Below are positions 7,570-16,246 of a stretch of DNA of 49,881 bases, piece by piece. The DNA is from a virus: the IMG/VR virus record IMGVR_UViG_3300033145_000550, positions 1-49,881 of that record; one strand, given 5' to 3'. The translations under genes were made by a program, and so were the position numbers. Below the pieces are notes generated by a model, which searched no databases, was not told the DNA's origin, and saw nothing but the letters and a program-made list of their open reading frames with translations. Position 1 is the stretch's first letter, and each line of letters begins with the position of its first letter.

Positions 7570-7887
7570 GTGGCAGTTCATTCGCATAAAGCGTATGAGC
7601 AAAAAAAGCGAAGCGACCGAAAACCATCTTCGCATAAATCAGGAACGGGGCCGGTCAAACGACCGGCTCCTCCTCCTGTTGTTGCTGTTTCTCCCGACAT
7701 TCTGTACGAGCTTCATGATCCCGAGACCAGAACCTTCTGCGATGTGATTGTGCTCCGCGGACGGGAAGTCAGGAGAGATTGCAGAAACGGAATGATAAAA
7801 ACAAGGGATTCGGAACTGGCTGATTTCCAGATCAGCAAAGGATGGATCCTTTTAAATAAACAGGAGGTCGATCATGGCAAAAAGTAA
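7570..7887 (+). CDS. Hypothetical protein after the capsid gene
   Basis: A 105-residue protein. The first 40 residues are basic and proline-rich; the rest (ILYELHDPETRTFCDVIVLRG onward) looks folded. A GTG at 7570 is the likely start, but it overlaps a small inverted repeat (7552-7570) and has no clear ribosome site. A second, strong hairpin (7647-7670) lies inside the N-terminal coding part, so a later start is possible. Position suggests a small head-completion or regulatory protein; no domain is recognised. Confidence 0.5.
   Translation: MAVHSHKAYEQKKRSDRKPSSHKSGTGPVKRPAPPPVVAVSPDILYELHDPETRTFCDVIVLRGREVRRDCRNGMIKTRDSELADFQISKGWILLNKQEVDHGKK
7647..7670 (+). terminator. Terminator-like hairpin just downstream of the capsid gene
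   Basis: A ten-base stem with an AAAC loop (GGGGCCGGTC against GACCGGCTCC, one G-U pair) ends 107 bases after the capsid stop. It is followed by a C/T-rich stretch rather than a clean T run, so it may be only a partial terminator or an RNA processing or stability element that raises capsid over connector expression. Confidence 0.4.
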
Positions 7888-8185
7888 AGCTGAAAAACAG
7901 GCAGAGACTCAGAAGAAGCAGGATGAGAAGGCCAGGAAAAAGACCGAGGAATCCAAACCCAGTAAGCCGGACCCGACAGACGAGGCCCAGGATTCGAATG
8001 AAAGCACAGACGGAGCAGGGAAGGCGAAAGGTAAGTTCAAATTCAAGACAGGAACGAAAGACTCCTACCAGGCCACAGTTCACATCAATGGAAAAGAGGA
8101 AAAGATCAAGTGCGTGAAGGGCCAGATTGCAACCAACAATGAGGGCCTTGCTGAAGTCCTGCGGAAAATGTATACAGAAATCTAA
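7874..8185 (+). CDS. Small charged protein, possibly structural
   Basis: A 103-residue protein with a low-complexity Lys/Glu/Ser-rich first half (about residues 1-50) and a small folded second half containing K-F-K-F-K-T-G and V-H-I-N-G-K-E-E-K-I-K-C-V-K-G-Q-I strands. ATG 7874 overlaps the end of the previous gene and follows CAGGAGGTCGATC, a very good ribosome site. The function is unknown. A head-decoration or connector accessory role is possible from the position. Confidence 0.6.
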   Translation: MAKSKAEKQAETQKKQDEKARKKTEESKPSKPDPTDEAQDSNESTDGAGKAKGKFKFKTGTKDSYQATVHINGKEEKIKCVKGQIATNNEGLAEVLRKMYTEI

Positions 8186-8210
8186 CAAGATCAACCGAAG
8201 GAATATATAG

Positions 8211-8459
8211 ATGGCAATAGAACTTAATTCAAAAATACTCAATCGTCCCCTGTTAGCCCAAGAAGCTATAGAACATGATTCTATAGAGGGGAAAAGTGGG
8301 AATTTTTCATTTGCTGTTACAGGTCCTAGGATGGCATTGTTAAAAATTAAAATTTCTAAAGAAGAATCTGTTCTCGTAAGAGTTACAGACAGGACAATCA
8401 AAACTAACAATGATATTCTTGCTGGAGAACTCAACAAAATATTCTCACCATTAATATAA
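8211..8459 (+). CDS. Hypothetical protein in an AT-rich insert
   Basis: An 82-residue protein with no recognised domain. It and the next gene are markedly more AT-rich and use different codons from capsid and connector genes, which suggests later acquisition. The ribosome site (CGAAGGAATATATAG) is ordinary. Pairing with the next gene, 10 bases downstream, implies a two-gene cassette inserted in the head-tail region. Confidence 0.55.
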   Translation: MAIELNSKILNRPLLAQEAIEHDSIEGKSGNFSFAVTGPRMALLKIKISKEESVLVRVTDRTIKTNNDILAGELNKIFSPLI

Positions 8460-8469
8460 TGGAGGCGTT

Positions 8470-9039
8470 ATGCTACAAGAACTAACAAAGGAACAAGAAA
8501 ACGTTATCAATAATTCTATGCCAAATCTTCAAAATACATTGCTTGGAACACGCCTCAACAAACTTATAAAAAAATCAAATTCTGGTGAAGGGCTTTTGGT
8601 TAGAACTATGCCATTATGGTCGGGATCTCAACAGCATAATCAACACGCATATAGCGAGATAGATTGGACTAAACGACTTGATACACCTGGAAGAATCCCA
8701 GGACTTCGAACCGATGAATCAGGTGATGCAATAACAGTTATTCAAGCTGTTGAAGTTTATGTTACCGGAACACCTGGTGCAAATAAATTTTACGTAAAAC
8801 CTTCCTGCCAGATATATGATGATGAGTGGAATACTGTCATAGAAATATTTGGAGAACCAGTCGAATGTGTAGTAGGTGGTTCTTTGATGGCAGATCTTTA
8901 TGTTGATATACCAGTCCAGTATGAAAGATCTCCTATAGAATTTCGAGTATGGGATTTGACTCCTTCAAACGCTGGTACTATTGATATTTATTCTGGGCCA
9001 TGTATGAGTGAACTTGTTTATTTACCAGCATCCACTTAA
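8470..9039 (+). CDS. Putative virion surface or accessory protein
   Basis: A 189-residue protein, beta-strand rich in its second half (Y-V-T-G-T-P-G-A-N-K-F-Y-V, P-V-Q-Y-E-R-S-P-I-E-F-R-V-W) with a D-I-Y-S-G-P-C end. This is consistent with a jelly-roll or Ig-like structural subunit, but no family is recognised with confidence. The gene is AT-rich relative to its neighbours. A TGGAGGCG ribosome site precedes ATG 8470. A capsid decoration protein is a reasonable guess from the location. Confidence 0.55.
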   Translation: MLQELTKEQENVINNSMPNLQNTLLGTRLNKLIKKSNSGEGLLVRTMPLWSGSQQHNQHAYSEIDWTKRLDTPGRIPGLRTDESGDAITVIQAVEVYVTGTPGANKFYVKPSCQIYDDEWNTVIEIFGEPVECVVGGSLMADLYVDIPVQYERSPIEFRVWDLTPSNAGTIDIYSGPCMSELVYLPAST

Positions 9040-9063
9040 TAATAAATGGAGCGTATAAAATAA

Positions 9064-9690
9064 ATGGCGTTACCAGTACCTGACGACATATGGGATGAAC
9101 TACAGGGATTCTGCTTGACAAGATCCATGTTCACCGAAGCGTTCGTACAGAGGAAAATCGATCTGGCCGTCAACCAGGTGGAGGATTTTACAAGATACTC
9201 CGTGTCCGGAGAAAAAGAGGTCACTGAATTATACAGCGGAATCGGAAAAGACCGACTGCTCTTGAATCGCAGGAACATAACCGAGCTGACGAACATCCGT
9301 CTGGTGTCCGGGAATGATATCGATACGACGATCAACCTGGACAGCGTTCTCCTGGTCTCGAAAGAAGGACTTATTAAGGTCCGATCCGGATTAAGCGAGT
9401 ATTATAATTACCGGATTTTCCCGAAAGGGAACGACAATATCCAGATCACGTACAAGTACGGCGTGGCCGGTGAGAACATTCCGGCCGATCTTTTCACGGC
9501 GATCGTCTACTTTGCTGTGATCCAGATCCTGGACCAGGCGGAAGCACGAACCGGAGGTGGACAGCTTTCCGGCCAATCGTACAGCAGGCAGTACGGAAAC
9601 ATGGGCAAGTGGTCCCATTATAGAACACGGATCGCTAACCAGGCGAGCAAGATCATGCGCAGATATAGCACAGCCGTAGTGGGGTCATAG
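9064..9690 (+). CDS. Head-tail connector (adaptor, gp6-like)
   Basis: A 208-residue protein that fits the head-tail adaptor family that docks under the portal. N-terminal helices (residues about 5-50, ending D-L-A-V-N-Q-V-E-D-F-T-R-Y) precede a beta-rich centre with V-T-E-L-Y-S-G-I-G-K-D-R-L-L-L and N-I-T-E-L-T-N-I. A strand I-Q-I-T-Y-K-Y-G-V-A follows, then C-terminal helices A-I-V-Y-F-A-V-I-Q-I-L-D-Q. The order capsid-adaptor-completion-tail terminator supports it. GC content returns to the head-gene level here. Confidence 0.7.
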   Translation: MALPVPDDIWDELQGFCLTRSMFTEAFVQRKIDLAVNQVEDFTRYSVSGEKEVTELYSGIGKDRLLLNRRNITELTNIRLVSGNDIDTTINLDSVLLVSKEGLIKVRSGLSEYYNYRIFPKGNDNIQITYKYGVAGENIPADLFTAIVYFAVIQILDQAEARTGGGQLSGQSYSRQYGNMGKWSHYRTRIANQASKIMRRYSTAVVGS

Positions 9691-9899
9691 TGGATAAAAA
9701 ACCTGAAGAATTTGTTTATAGTGTGGTCTGCCCTGCTTGCGGAAAACCATATACTCAGTGTCCGGGTCAGGGCGTTCCTTTAGATAAAACAAAAAAAATT
9801 AAATGCACTGACTGTGACAAAATGCTGAAGCCTACCAAGATCGTTAAAAGAGAAAAAAAGAATATCAAAATAGTTGAGACAGAGGTTCCAATAGAATAA
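9690..9899 (+). CDS. Small zinc-ribbon protein
   Basis: A 69-residue protein with two cysteine pairs, C-P-A-C (residues about 11-14) and C-T-D-C (about 34-37), plus a third Cys between, as in a zinc ribbon. The GTG start at 9690 overlaps the stop of the adaptor gene, and its TAA overlaps the ATG of the next gene. AT-rich composition ties it to the LamG-like gene that follows. The function is unknown. Confidence 0.6.
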   Translation: MDKKPEEFVYSVVCPACGKPYTQCPGQGVPLDKTKKIKCTDCDKMLKPTKIVKREKKNIKIVETEVPIE

Positions 9900-11020
9900 T
9901 GGCTCTTGAAGATAAAGTATCATTATGGTCTAAACTTAATGAAAGTCTAATTGCAGAAATTGGATCTGACGGAGCATGGGTCGGAACTGATAATTACGAA
10001 GACTGCAAATTTGAAAAGGGAGCCGATAATGATTCTGTAGCAAACTATCCCACCTTCCCTGATGATGCCATTATTGAAAATGCTTTCATGGTAGAGCAGT
10101 GGTTTAAGGGAGACGGCTGGAACTGTGTAAATGGTGATCCCAGCGACGGAGCGGACAAGGGTCTTTTTGGATGGTGGGCTGATTCAAGCAACTGGATTCA
10201 ATGCCATTTTTCTGCGAGTAGCAATGCGTTCTTTCTTCGGTTCAGAATAAACGGAGCTACCGTCAATTATATTAGCAGTGATCCGGCATTTACCTTTCTT
10301 TCCGGTGCGCTTCAGCATATCTTGATGGCGTTTAAACAATCAGGCATTGAAGGCGGACCGGATATTTGTAGGATTTATTTCAACGGCAATCTAGTTTTTA
10401 CATCTACCACTGCTCCGCTTGTTCAGCCAAATGGCCCTGGGATATTTTTACAGAATGTATATAAAGGAGCCTCTATTGCCGGAGCCTTTGAGGGATGTAT
10501 TGATAATATAAAAATCTATAATGTTGTAGACGATGAGACTATTGCCGAGGTTCTTGCGAACAGAGAGAACGAAGGGTTCGCTCGTATTATTGGATGCCGA
10601 ACTGTATTGGAAATGGATATATGCGCTGGCCTGACGGATATTAAAGAATTGATATACGAAAGAGGTGGTGCTGTAAAAATTATATTGCGAGACGAGGGAG
10701 ACGTTAATCGGGACGGATATAATTCGATAGAAAAAAGAGCTCAGAATTCTATTATGGAAATCTATGCGTATCCGGCTGATTTTTCTCCTTCGCAGAAACA
10801 AATAGAAAAAGCAGGTCTCAGCGAAAGATCAGATTTGATTATCTGGACTGCTATGCTGGATTGGAATAATAATGGTATCGCAAGTTTTGAAAATATAGAA
10901 TTTTCAGGGAAAAGTACCGTTATATATAACGGTGTGAATTATGATATCAAAGAAAAGAATGTTGTCAGTCAGTTAGGAAATACATACGGATATGTGACGC
11001 TCGGTCTATCCAGGAAGTAG
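9899..11020 (+). CDS. LamG/concanavalin-like domain fused to a neck or tail-completion domain
   Basis: A 373-residue protein. Residues about 40-225 resemble a LamG/concanavalin A-like glycan-binding jelly roll: F-M-V-E-Q-W-F-K-G, W-I-Q-C-H-F-S, H-I-L-M-A-F, I-Y-F-N-G-N-L-V, and the typical closing G-C-I-D-N-I-K-I-Y-N. Residues about 230-373 form a second domain ending in Y-D-I-K-E-K-N-V-V-S-Q-L-G-N-T-Y-G-Y-V-T-L-G-L, like head-closure/neck proteins of myophages. A sugar-binding domain on a neck protein could give the virion reversible adhesion. The gene is AT-rich unlike its neighbours, which suggests transfer of the lectin part. Confidence 0.55.
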   Translation: MALEDKVSLWSKLNESLIAEIGSDGAWVGTDNYEDCKFEKGADNDSVANYPTFPDDAIIENAFMVEQWFKGDGWNCVNGDPSDGADKGLFGWWADSSNWIQCHFSASSNAFFLRFRINGATVNYISSDPAFTFLSGALQHILMAFKQSGIEGGPDICRIYFNGNLVFTSTTAPLVQPNGPGIFLQNVYKGASIAGAFEGCIDNIKIYNVVDDETIAEVLANRENEGFARIIGCRTVLEMDICAGLTDIKELIYERGGAVKIILRDEGDVNRDGYNSIEKRAQNSIMEIYAYPADFSPSQKQIEKAGLSERSDLIIWTAMLDWNNNGIASFENIEFSGKSTVIYNGVNYDIKEKNVVSQLGNTYGYVTLGLSRK

Positions 11021-11022
11021 AT

Positions 11023-11661
11023 ATGGCAACCAGGAAAACAAACGTCAAAGCAGGCGTGAAGTTCTCCAATAATTACAGGACGATGATGAAAATGTTCCCG
11101 AGGCTCCCAGTGGAGACACAAGGAATATTCCTGTCGGCCGTAAAGAGAGACGCTCTGCGGTATATGAGGAATTTTAAACAAGGGATCCTGCTGAACACTT
11201 TCGGCCTGGATGCTTTGGAAGACGGAACGATCGTGCGGAAGCGCAGAGAAGGAATGTCTAACCCGGACTTCCCATTATACGGGATGGGAGACGAACGGGA
11301 ACGAGACAGCTATATGAATATGATGCGCATCAAGCCGATCCGAGAAGGATACCGGGTCTATCCATCGAAGGACCTGCATCACTCGGAACGAATAGAGCTG
11401 AATCGGCTCTTCAACGTTCACGAGAAAGGAATGATTATCACAGTCGGGAAAGGAAAGAAGAAGAGGTTGATCCGGATCCCGGCGAGACCTGCAGGACTTA
11501 AAGCATTCCGGCAGGCGATGCGACAGCGGAAGACAAGGGAGACGGCGGACCTATTGAAAATAGCGATCGTCCTCTACCTGAAGACGAAACAGAAATCAGT
11601 ATTGAGGAAGCTGGAAGATCATTTCCTCAAAGGTTTAGAAGAATATGAAGTCAGTGATTGA
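11023..11661 (+). CDS. Tail completion / minor tail protein
   Basis: A 212-residue, very basic protein (many Arg/Lys) in the position of gp10-like/tail-completion genes between connector and tail terminator. It has an N-terminal helix segment, R-N-F-K-Q-G-I-L and central strands G-Y-R-V-Y-P-S-K-D, then a helical basic C-terminus. No catalytic motif. The following gene begins 17 bases before its stop. The functional call rests mainly on order within the cluster. Confidence 0.5.
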   Translation: MATRKTNVKAGVKFSNNYRTMMKMFPRLPVETQGIFLSAVKRDALRYMRNFKQGILLNTFGLDALEDGTIVRKRREGMSNPDFPLYGMGDERERDSYMNMMRIKPIREGYRVYPSKDLHHSERIELNRLFNVHEKGMIITVGKGKKKRLIRIPARPAGLKAFRQAMRQRKTRETADLLKIAIVLYLKTKQKSVLRKLEDHFLKGLEEYEVSD

Positions 11662-12877
11662 CAATTTTGATTCATCGGTCGGCTGGTCCGGGAGCAGTGT
11701 GAAGGCGACGGTGCACGCAGAGAATGAGCTCAGGGAATACATAGCAGGCCTGAACAGCAAGAGCCTTATTTTCAAATTTGATACGGGCGCAAACGGAGAG
11801 TATGTCCAGAAGACTCTCTCCTTCGATCTGACAGGACACGACGAGATCGTGTTCCATTTCTGGAGCAGGAACAAAAAGAACTTCGGTATCGAATACAGTC
11901 TATCCGAAAATTTTGCTTATAAGATCGAATTTGGAGACGCAGGGAATACGGTTTTTTATATCCCGACATTTAGCACGTTTGGCGATATCACAATGAAGGT
12001 ATCTGGAATCGGAGCCTGCACAAAGATCCGGATCACGTGCCTCCACGATAACGAGGATTATATTATCGTCTCATACCTGGTTTCAGTCAAGGACGAACTC
12101 CCGAAGGATATCTTCCAGGCTGTGAAGGAACAGATCGAGTACGATCTCGGGTTTGTATATTCCAAGACTCCAGGAGGAGTAAACGGGAAAGGGATCCTGG
12201 TCGGGACAGTCAACGGGACCACAGGAAAGTCATCGATCATATTCCAGAACCCGGTGAATTTCCTGGAACGATACGCAGTGATCATGATCGAGGGAGGAGG
12301 GAACTCCGAGATCCACCAGATCGATAAGACGGACGAACTGGAATTTTTCTTTTTTAGCATATACGACGGAAAGACGCTGAAGAACAATTACACGGGAGCG
12401 AGCGTTTATCTGATTATACCGGTCGAATACGGATTGGGCGAAAAAGATATCCTTCTGCCAGGTATATCTCTCTGGGGAATGAACCCGGAAGAGGTCCTGG
12501 ACCAGCAGACGAAACTCGACTCGGTCCGGGATACGTTTAAGACGAACGAGACGGTATCGAGCAGGAACTTTGATACGCAGTTCCGATACATTGTTATGAT
12601 CGACTGCGAAGCGAGGCAGAACGAACTCGTGGCTTTTATGAGCCTGATTGCTCGATACTTTATTGCCAGGGAAGCCCTGTGGGTGAACGGCAAACTGATC
12701 GAGATCAAGAGCCAGGGACCATCCACATACGTCGAGCCAACGCAGGGATATAACCAGATCCCGAAAATACAATACACGCTAGACGTCACCATAAAAGAAG
12801 AAGTCGAGGACCGGGCCGAACTGGTCAAGACAATACAGAACACAAGAACATTCATAATTAGTCGGGAGGTGCTGTAA
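11645..12877 (+). CDS. Putative tail terminator with N-terminal carbohydrate-binding-like domain
   Basis: A 410-residue protein with two parts. Residues 1-145 look like a beta-sandwich carbohydrate-binding module: D-N-F-D-S-S-V-G-W-S-G at the start, then V-F-H-F-W-S-R-N-K-K-N-F-G-I-E-Y and a closing I-R-I-T-C-L-H-D-N-E-D-Y. The remainder has F-R-Y-I-V-M-I-D-C-E-A-R-Q-N-E and Y-T-L-D-V-T-I-K-E-E-V-E strands, compatible with a tail-terminator role immediately upstream of the sheath. The family is not recognised with certainty. Confidence 0.45.
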   Translation: MKSVIDNFDSSVGWSGSSVKATVHAENELREYIAGLNSKSLIFKFDTGANGEYVQKTLSFDLTGHDEIVFHFWSRNKKNFGIEYSLSENFAYKIEFGDAGNTVFYIPTFSTFGDITMKVSGIGACTKIRITCLHDNEDYIIVSYLVSVKDELPKDIFQAVKEQIEYDLGFVYSKTPGGVNGKGILVGTVNGTTGKSSIIFQNPVNFLERYAVIMIEGGGNSEIHQIDKTDELEFFFFSIYDGKTLKNNYTGASVYLIIPVEYGLGEKDILLPGISLWGMNPEEVLDQQTKLDSVRDTFKTNETVSSRNFDTQFRYIVMIDCEARQNELVAFMSLIARYFIAREALWVNGKLIEIKSQGPSTYVEPTQGYNQIPKIQYTLDVTIKEEVEDRAELVKTIQNTRTFIISREVL

Positions 12878-13140
12878 TGAAAAGGAAAAATGAAAAGGAT
12901 AACGAAGGTCAGGATCCAAAACAGGACTCCAAGAAAAAAACGACGAAGCGGTACAACGCATTGAATAAACAGAACGCTCCGATCGAGATCTTTATAAATA
13001 GAGAGATGATCAAATTTGACGCTCATGGATTAAATCCCGTGTATCCGAAAAGATACTCTGCCGGGATTCCTGCTGAGACTATTGAACATCCAGATTTTAA
13101 ATCAGTCAGCAAATATTTTTCCGTGACGGAAAAGAAGTAA
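12877..13140 (+). CDS. Small basic protein before the tail sheath
   Basis: An 87-residue protein: the first 30 residues are Lys/Asp/Gln-rich and disordered, the rest may be folded around P-I-E-I-F-I-N-R-E-M-I-K-F-D-A-H-G-L-N-P-V. Its ATG overlaps the previous stop (TAATG), and it sits 12 bases from the sheath gene, whose ribosome site (AAGGAGGACG) follows its stop. Unknown function; probably a tail-assembly accessory. Confidence 0.6.
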   Translation: MKRKNEKDNEGQDPKQDSKKKTTKRYNALNKQNAPIEIFINREMIKFDAHGLNPVYPKRYSAGIPAETIEHPDFKSVSKYFSVTEKK

Positions 13141-13152
13141 GGAGGACGTAAC

Positions 13153-14970
13153 ATGGGAACCAATCTTAGAAGGCTTGGTGTTTTCGGTAGAAATGCTCCG
13201 ACGAAGAAGTCCAGGACCGTTCAGCCATCCGATTTTTCGATAGCAGGAATCATCGGATTATTCGAGAGGAAGTTCGCAAAGACATTTCGGTGTCGGAGTC
13301 CGGTTGAGGTCCTCGAGATCTTCGGCCAGAACATCAGCGCAAACTGGTTCGGTCAGGATGTGGTGAAGACGTTCTGGGATAACCTGGCAGGACAATCCGG
13401 AACGCTTTATATTAAGTCGCACAAAGCGACGGATGCTGTGAAAGCATCATCCGACGTGGTCGACGGTCTGTCCGTCAACACAATCCGCCTGGATTCAGCA
13501 TACAAACAGGAACTCGACTACGGTACTAGCGGAAACCGGACCGGCAGAAAGATCGTGAGAGGGAACAGGTTCGTGACGGCCGTCGCCTCGCTAATAGGAG
13601 CATCGGACGAAGAAGCAGTTCTGGATTCGGTGATCGGCGTCAAGATCGGCGACATTATCCGGTTCATAGCGAGCGGAGGAACACCGGCTAACATCGATAA
13701 AAAGGTTACGGCCATAGACGAATCTCAGAAGAAGGTCTTCTGGTCTGGCGCATTCTCGGGAGGGCCAACGACAGGAGTGGTCGCAGACGTGGTCGAGATC
13801 CAGGGTTTTCAGATTAAGACTTACAGGAAATCAATCACCGGAATCGAACTCGAAGTCGAGACGGGCCTGGGAGAGATCTTCTGCACGATGGAACCAGAGG
13901 TCACGGACTTCTATGTTCAGAACGTGCATCAGGAGAACCGCTTGCTGAAGGTGACGGATCTGAGCTCAGTTTCAACGCTCCTGGATGTATTCCCTCCGAG
14001 TGATCCAAGCGTTGTGTATATGACAGGAGGCATGGACGGTACCGCACCGACCACATCGACACACTGGGCACCGGACCTGACAGCCTTCGACGGACTCCCT
14101 GTGCGGATCCTGGGCAACGTAGAGACCTCTGCAACGGACGTGAACAAAGCAGGCGAGACATACTGCAAGGGTAGGGCCGACACGCCGTTCTGGATGGGAA
14201 CAATGCCAAAGGACCAGACGCAGTCTCAGCTCGAGACGCTGGGATCCGGATACCAGAGAAGCGACGACGTGTTCCAGGTGAACGTGGCCGACTGGATCGG
14301 CGTCACGGACGTCTTCAACACATCGCCTCTTGCACCGGACCGGGACATCCCGAACATCGGTGCCGTGATGGGTGCCTGGATTCGTACGATTTCCACGCTC
14401 GGGATTCATTACATCCCGGCCGTCGACCAGATCACGTTGATCGGAATCAACAGCCTTGCGAACGATAACCTGAACGTCGTCTCAGACGATAACAGGACCA
14501 CGCTGGCGGAAGCCGGAATGAACCTGATCCAGCTCGTCGGTGGAGGAGCCTTCCGGATCCGGAACTTCTTCACGCCGTCGACCAGCCAGGATTTCCAGTT
14601 TGCCAACGGGCTCCTGATGCGGAACTTTATCAAGATTTCCTCAGAGGACTCTCTGCAGGCATCCGAGAATACACCGAACAGTTACAACAGGATCCAGGAA
14701 GACAGGAGTGCGATCGAAGCCTTTCTGTACCGGCTCTGGTTCAAAGGGACAACGAACAATGTGCCTGAAGGCGAAACGTTCGGGATCCAGGAGAATACGG
14801 ACGGGACGCTGACCACACCGGAGGATCATTTTGAAGTGGTCGCAGACGCTGTGAACAATCCCCTGGCGAGTATTAATGCAGGCGAGAGGAACATCCAGGT
14901 TTATTTTACGTATCCTGTACCGGCCGGTTCGATTCAGATCGACGTCGGGATTATGATACGGTCCTCATAA
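13153..14970 (+). CDS. Contractile tail sheath protein
   Basis: A 605-residue protein in the sheath position, directly before a tube-sized gene, which defines the phage as a myovirus. The N-terminal region carries the sheath-like F-S-I-A-G-I-I-G-L-F-E-R-K-F segment (residues about 28-41) followed by a P-V-E-V-L-E-I-F-G motif. The C-terminal domain has S-A-I-E-A-F-L-Y-R-L-W-F-K-G and a final strand ending in I-D-V-G-I-M-I-R. Size is in the usual 400-700 range. It contracts around the tube to drive penetration. Confidence 0.85.
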   Translation: MGTNLRRLGVFGRNAPTKKSRTVQPSDFSIAGIIGLFERKFAKTFRCRSPVEVLEIFGQNISANWFGQDVVKTFWDNLAGQSGTLYIKSHKATDAVKASSDVVDGLSVNTIRLDSAYKQELDYGTSGNRTGRKIVRGNRFVTAVASLIGASDEEAVLDSVIGVKIGDIIRFIASGGTPANIDKKVTAIDESQKKVFWSGAFSGGPTTGVVADVVEIQGFQIKTYRKSITGIELEVETGLGEIFCTMEPEVTDFYVQNVHQENRLLKVTDLSSVSTLLDVFPPSDPSVVYMTGGMDGTAPTTSTHWAPDLTAFDGLPVRILGNVETSATDVNKAGETYCKGRADTPFWMGTMPKDQTQSQLETLGSGYQRSDDVFQVNVADWIGVTDVFNTSPLAPDRDIPNIGAVMGAWIRTISTLGIHYIPAVDQITLIGINSLANDNLNVVSDDNRTTLAEAGMNLIQLVGGGAFRIRNFFTPSTSQDFQFANGLLMRNFIKISSEDSLQASENTPNSYNRIQEDRSAIEAFLYRLWFKGTTNNVPEGETFGIQENTDGTLTTPEDHFEVVADAVNNPLASINAGERNIQVYFTYPVPAGSIQIDVGIMIRSS

Positions 14971-14997
14971 CAAAAAGAAGAACCGGAGGTAAAAGAT

Positions 14998-15414
14998 ATG
15001 CAGAAAAATGATATGGCACTGAAAAGGAAAGTCCTCATTGATAATGAGGAAATTCCTGGACTGGTTTCGACATCTCCGCTCAAGGACGAAGAGGGAGTCG
15101 TGGAGGTCCCGTCTTTCAACAGGAAGCATCCGATTAAAGACGGAGTGAAAATGTTCGATCCCATAGATATGGTGTACAAGATCGCACGGGATACGAACAC
15201 GAAAAAATTTTACAGTGACTGGTTCAACAAAAACGAGTACCACGATGTCACGGTGATCAACACGGATGCAACGGGCTCGGAAATCGACCGATGGCTCCTC
15301 CGGGACTGCGAATGCAAAAAGTATGATGACCGGCCGTACAATGCAGGCGGAGTAGAATTTGCAGGAATAGAGGTGACGATCATCTGTACAGCAGTACCGA
15401 TCCATCGTATATAG
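14998..15414 (+). CDS. Tail tube protein
   Basis: A 138-residue protein immediately after the sheath, the standard place and size for a tube subunit. It has the short strand-rich layout of the family (R-K-V-L-I-D-N-E-E-I-P-G-L near the start, C-terminal V-E-F-A-G-I-E-V-T-I-I-C-T-A-V-P). An ACCGGAGGTAAAAGAT site precedes ATG 14998; an in-frame ATG five codons later is possible. It polymerises as hexameric rings on the baseplate hub to form the inner tail. Confidence 0.75.
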   Translation: MQKNDMALKRKVLIDNEEIPGLVSTSPLKDEEGVVEVPSFNRKHPIKDGVKMFDPIDMVYKIARDTNTKKFYSDWFNKNEYHDVTVINTDATGSEIDRWLLRDCECKKYDDRPYNAGGVEFAGIEVTIICTAVPIHRI

Positions 15415-15442
15415 AGAATACATAACGACATAGGAGGAAAGC

Positions 15443-16246
15443 ATGGGAGCAATCCAATTACCGATCCCCATCTTCTGCGAGGGTAAAATCTACAAAGAGG
15501 CTACACTGAAGCCGATCCAGGCTTCTATTATCGCAGACTCGAATAAAGAAGTCCAGAAAGGGAATAACTATCGGGCTATTCAGATTTTTTTGGCTGGTGG
15601 TATTGCCAGCATCGATGACGTCACCGACAAGCAAAGGATTAAATCCCTGGTCGGAAAGATGCCATTCAAGTCGGCGTGGCTGTTGGTCGTGAAGACGATT
15701 ATGGCTGACGAAAAAGACGACGGAGTGGAGGGACTATATGAATGTCCTCGATGCCATCAGGATAAAGTCTGCGAATACAACGAAGACGAATCCCTTGATA
15801 CCCGTGATTATATCAGCGACTTGGAAACTCGATACTACGAGGAAGACAAGGAGGTGCTGGAACTGAATCTGGAACATTTAGTCAAGATTGAGGACGCAGA
15901 CGGAGGAGAGCAGGCGGTCTCAAAGATCGAGCTTGTCTTCCCTTCACTGGATCATTGTGCGATGGCATATGAAAAGGTTGGAGGAGGAGACGAGATCCGT
16001 CTTCAGTTTGCTGTATACGTCCAGGCACTGCATTCGGTCGACGGAATAAAGATTGATAAAAAGTTCCGAAAACGATATGGAATGTCAATCTTTGAGCGGA
16101 TGGAAAAAAATGACTCGATAGAGATAGGACGCAGGATAGATGAGTACGGCCTGATCACGAAGGTCGAAAAGATATGCACCAAGTGCAATAAAAATTTTAA
16201 AGTCAATCTCAATACTGCGAATTTTTTCGTTTCAGCTCTCCAGTAG
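15443..16246 (+). CDS. Tail assembly chaperone, short (G-like) product
   Basis: A 267-residue protein lying between tail tube and tape measure, the place of the tail assembly chaperone (lambda G equivalent). It has two cysteine groups suggesting a zinc site: C-P-R-C with a further Cys at residues 101-110 and C-T-K-C at 245-248. Similar zinc-bearing proteins occur as T4 gp26-type hub or assembly factors, which is the main alternative. Near its 3' end is T TTT TTC at 16222-16228, read in frame as AAT TTT TTC. A -1 slip there produces the longer product listed separately. The ribosome site TAGGAGGAAAGC is strong. Confidence 0.75.
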   Translation: MGAIQLPIPIFCEGKIYKEATLKPIQASIIADSNKEVQKGNNYRAIQIFLAGGIASIDDVTDKQRIKSLVGKMPFKSAWLLVVKTIMADEKDDGVEGLYECPRCHQDKVCEYNEDESLDTRDYISDLETRYYEEDKEVLELNLEHLVKIEDADGGEQAVSKIELVFPSLDHCAMAYEKVGGGDEIRLQFAVYVQALHSVDGIKIDKKFRKRYGMSIFERMEKNDSIEIGRRIDEYGLITKVEKICTKCNKNFKVNLNTANFFVSALQ

